From Cornus controversa (Eukaryota > Streptophyta > Magnoliopsida > Cornales > Cornaceae), in assembly GCA_026545225.1 (NCBI GenBank), contig CM048849.1, forward strand, positions 7,280,041-7,344,040: a stretch of DNA of 64,000 nt, read 5' to 3'. A program made the position numbers and the translations under genes. The notes beneath the pieces are model-generated. The model was given only the letters and a program-made list of their open reading frames with translations. It was not told where the DNA came from and did not search any database. Each line of letters opens with the position of its first letter. The stretch's first letter is position 1. This document shows positions 63,730 to 64,000 of the stretch, in pieces.

Positions 63730-64000
63730 CTGACAACCAAACCGAAAAGCTCGTTTAACAAATCTTTTCCACTTCTTTTCAATATAATATGGAACACCAA
63801 GAAATGACACATCCGAAAGAAAATAATTCATTGGTCAGCTACAAGAAACACCACTGAATTTCATAAAAGAGCAATCTACTATCACCCCTATAGAGCACAG
63901 CATAATCTACGGGACTAGCATAATGAAAAACAGTAAGCTGCATATATGATTCACAGTGATGCTTTCTAGCAAAAAATAAATAATTAAATAACTAAAAGTC

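Noticed and set aside
63730..63831. Upstream extension of the open frame into the J-domain exon
   Set aside because: A good acceptor (GTTGTCAG) precedes GCAATGCTG, and the upstream residues (IEKKWKRFVKRAFRF) do not fit the J-domain family order; read as intron.
1..64000. tRNA, rRNA and Cassandra-type 5S-bearing LTRs
   Set aside because: No cloverleaf-type A/B box pairs with a plausible stem or rRNA core words were noticed; the TRIM LTRs lack 5S promoter text.

Overview
The window is nuclear DNA of a flowering plant, most likely a woody eudicot. The evidence is the mix of plant Ty1/copia, Tat-type Ty3/gypsy, L1-like and RTE-like LINEs, a TRIM and small TIR elements, plus a plant J-domain gene with GT-AG introns. 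I cannot name the species. No bacterial-type operon, CRISPR array, tRNA or rRNA gene was recognised.

Only one host gene is convincing. It runs on the minus strand from beyond the right edge (last visible upstream exon 63649-63729) down to a stop at 35393-35395. Six exons (63649-63729, 63454-63552, 46427-46588, 46157-46243, 37824-37895, 35393-35719) join in frame to 275 codons plus stop. They encode the end of a J domain with its HPD motif, a four-cysteine Jiv90-type domain and a Gly-Ser plus lysine-rich tail. Two introns are very long (about 16.9 kb and 8.3 kb) because they are packed with transposons.

Region by region. 1-8140: an array of short palindromic units, split by a hAT-like element (676-7996), which holds a dead copia element (1021-7846), which holds a 5'-truncated LINE (5151-6881). 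9527-11860: a 2.3 kb solo LTR. 12805-33077: a TIR element holding a minus-strand copia (13338-32307). Its 5' LTR is split by a 14.3 kb Tat-lineage gypsy element (17757-32095), itself split by a 2.6 kb solo LTR (25988-28613). The Tat element carries an antisense, intron-containing plant-mobile-domain gene with its own TATA box. 33203-33652: a TIR MITE. 33886-34063: a near-perfect foldback. 35393-63729: the J-protein gene. Its introns hold a deleted LINE (about 38140-43134), an RTE remnant with a small LINE inside (43260-44720), a MULE-type MITE (45431-45582), a TIR element (47661-59560) holding a copia (47922-53016) and a nearly full LINE (53041-59325), and a three-LTR TRIM (59612-61779) with a hAT MITE (59741-60557) in its first LTR.

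Most retroelements can be bounded to the base because target-site duplications survive: ATAAC, TAAAC, CTTGG, GTTCA, TTCCT, AAATA and AATTA for LTR elements; 17, 17 and 12 bp for LINEs; 8 and 9 bp for the hAT and MULE MITEs. All transposon genes are broken, largely by nonsense transitions. I found no clearly new system. The most interesting items are the antisense PMD gene, the palindrome clusters in both solo LTRs, the foldback, the TRIM with a 23-bp minisatellite interior, and the host gene that keeps its frame across very large introns.
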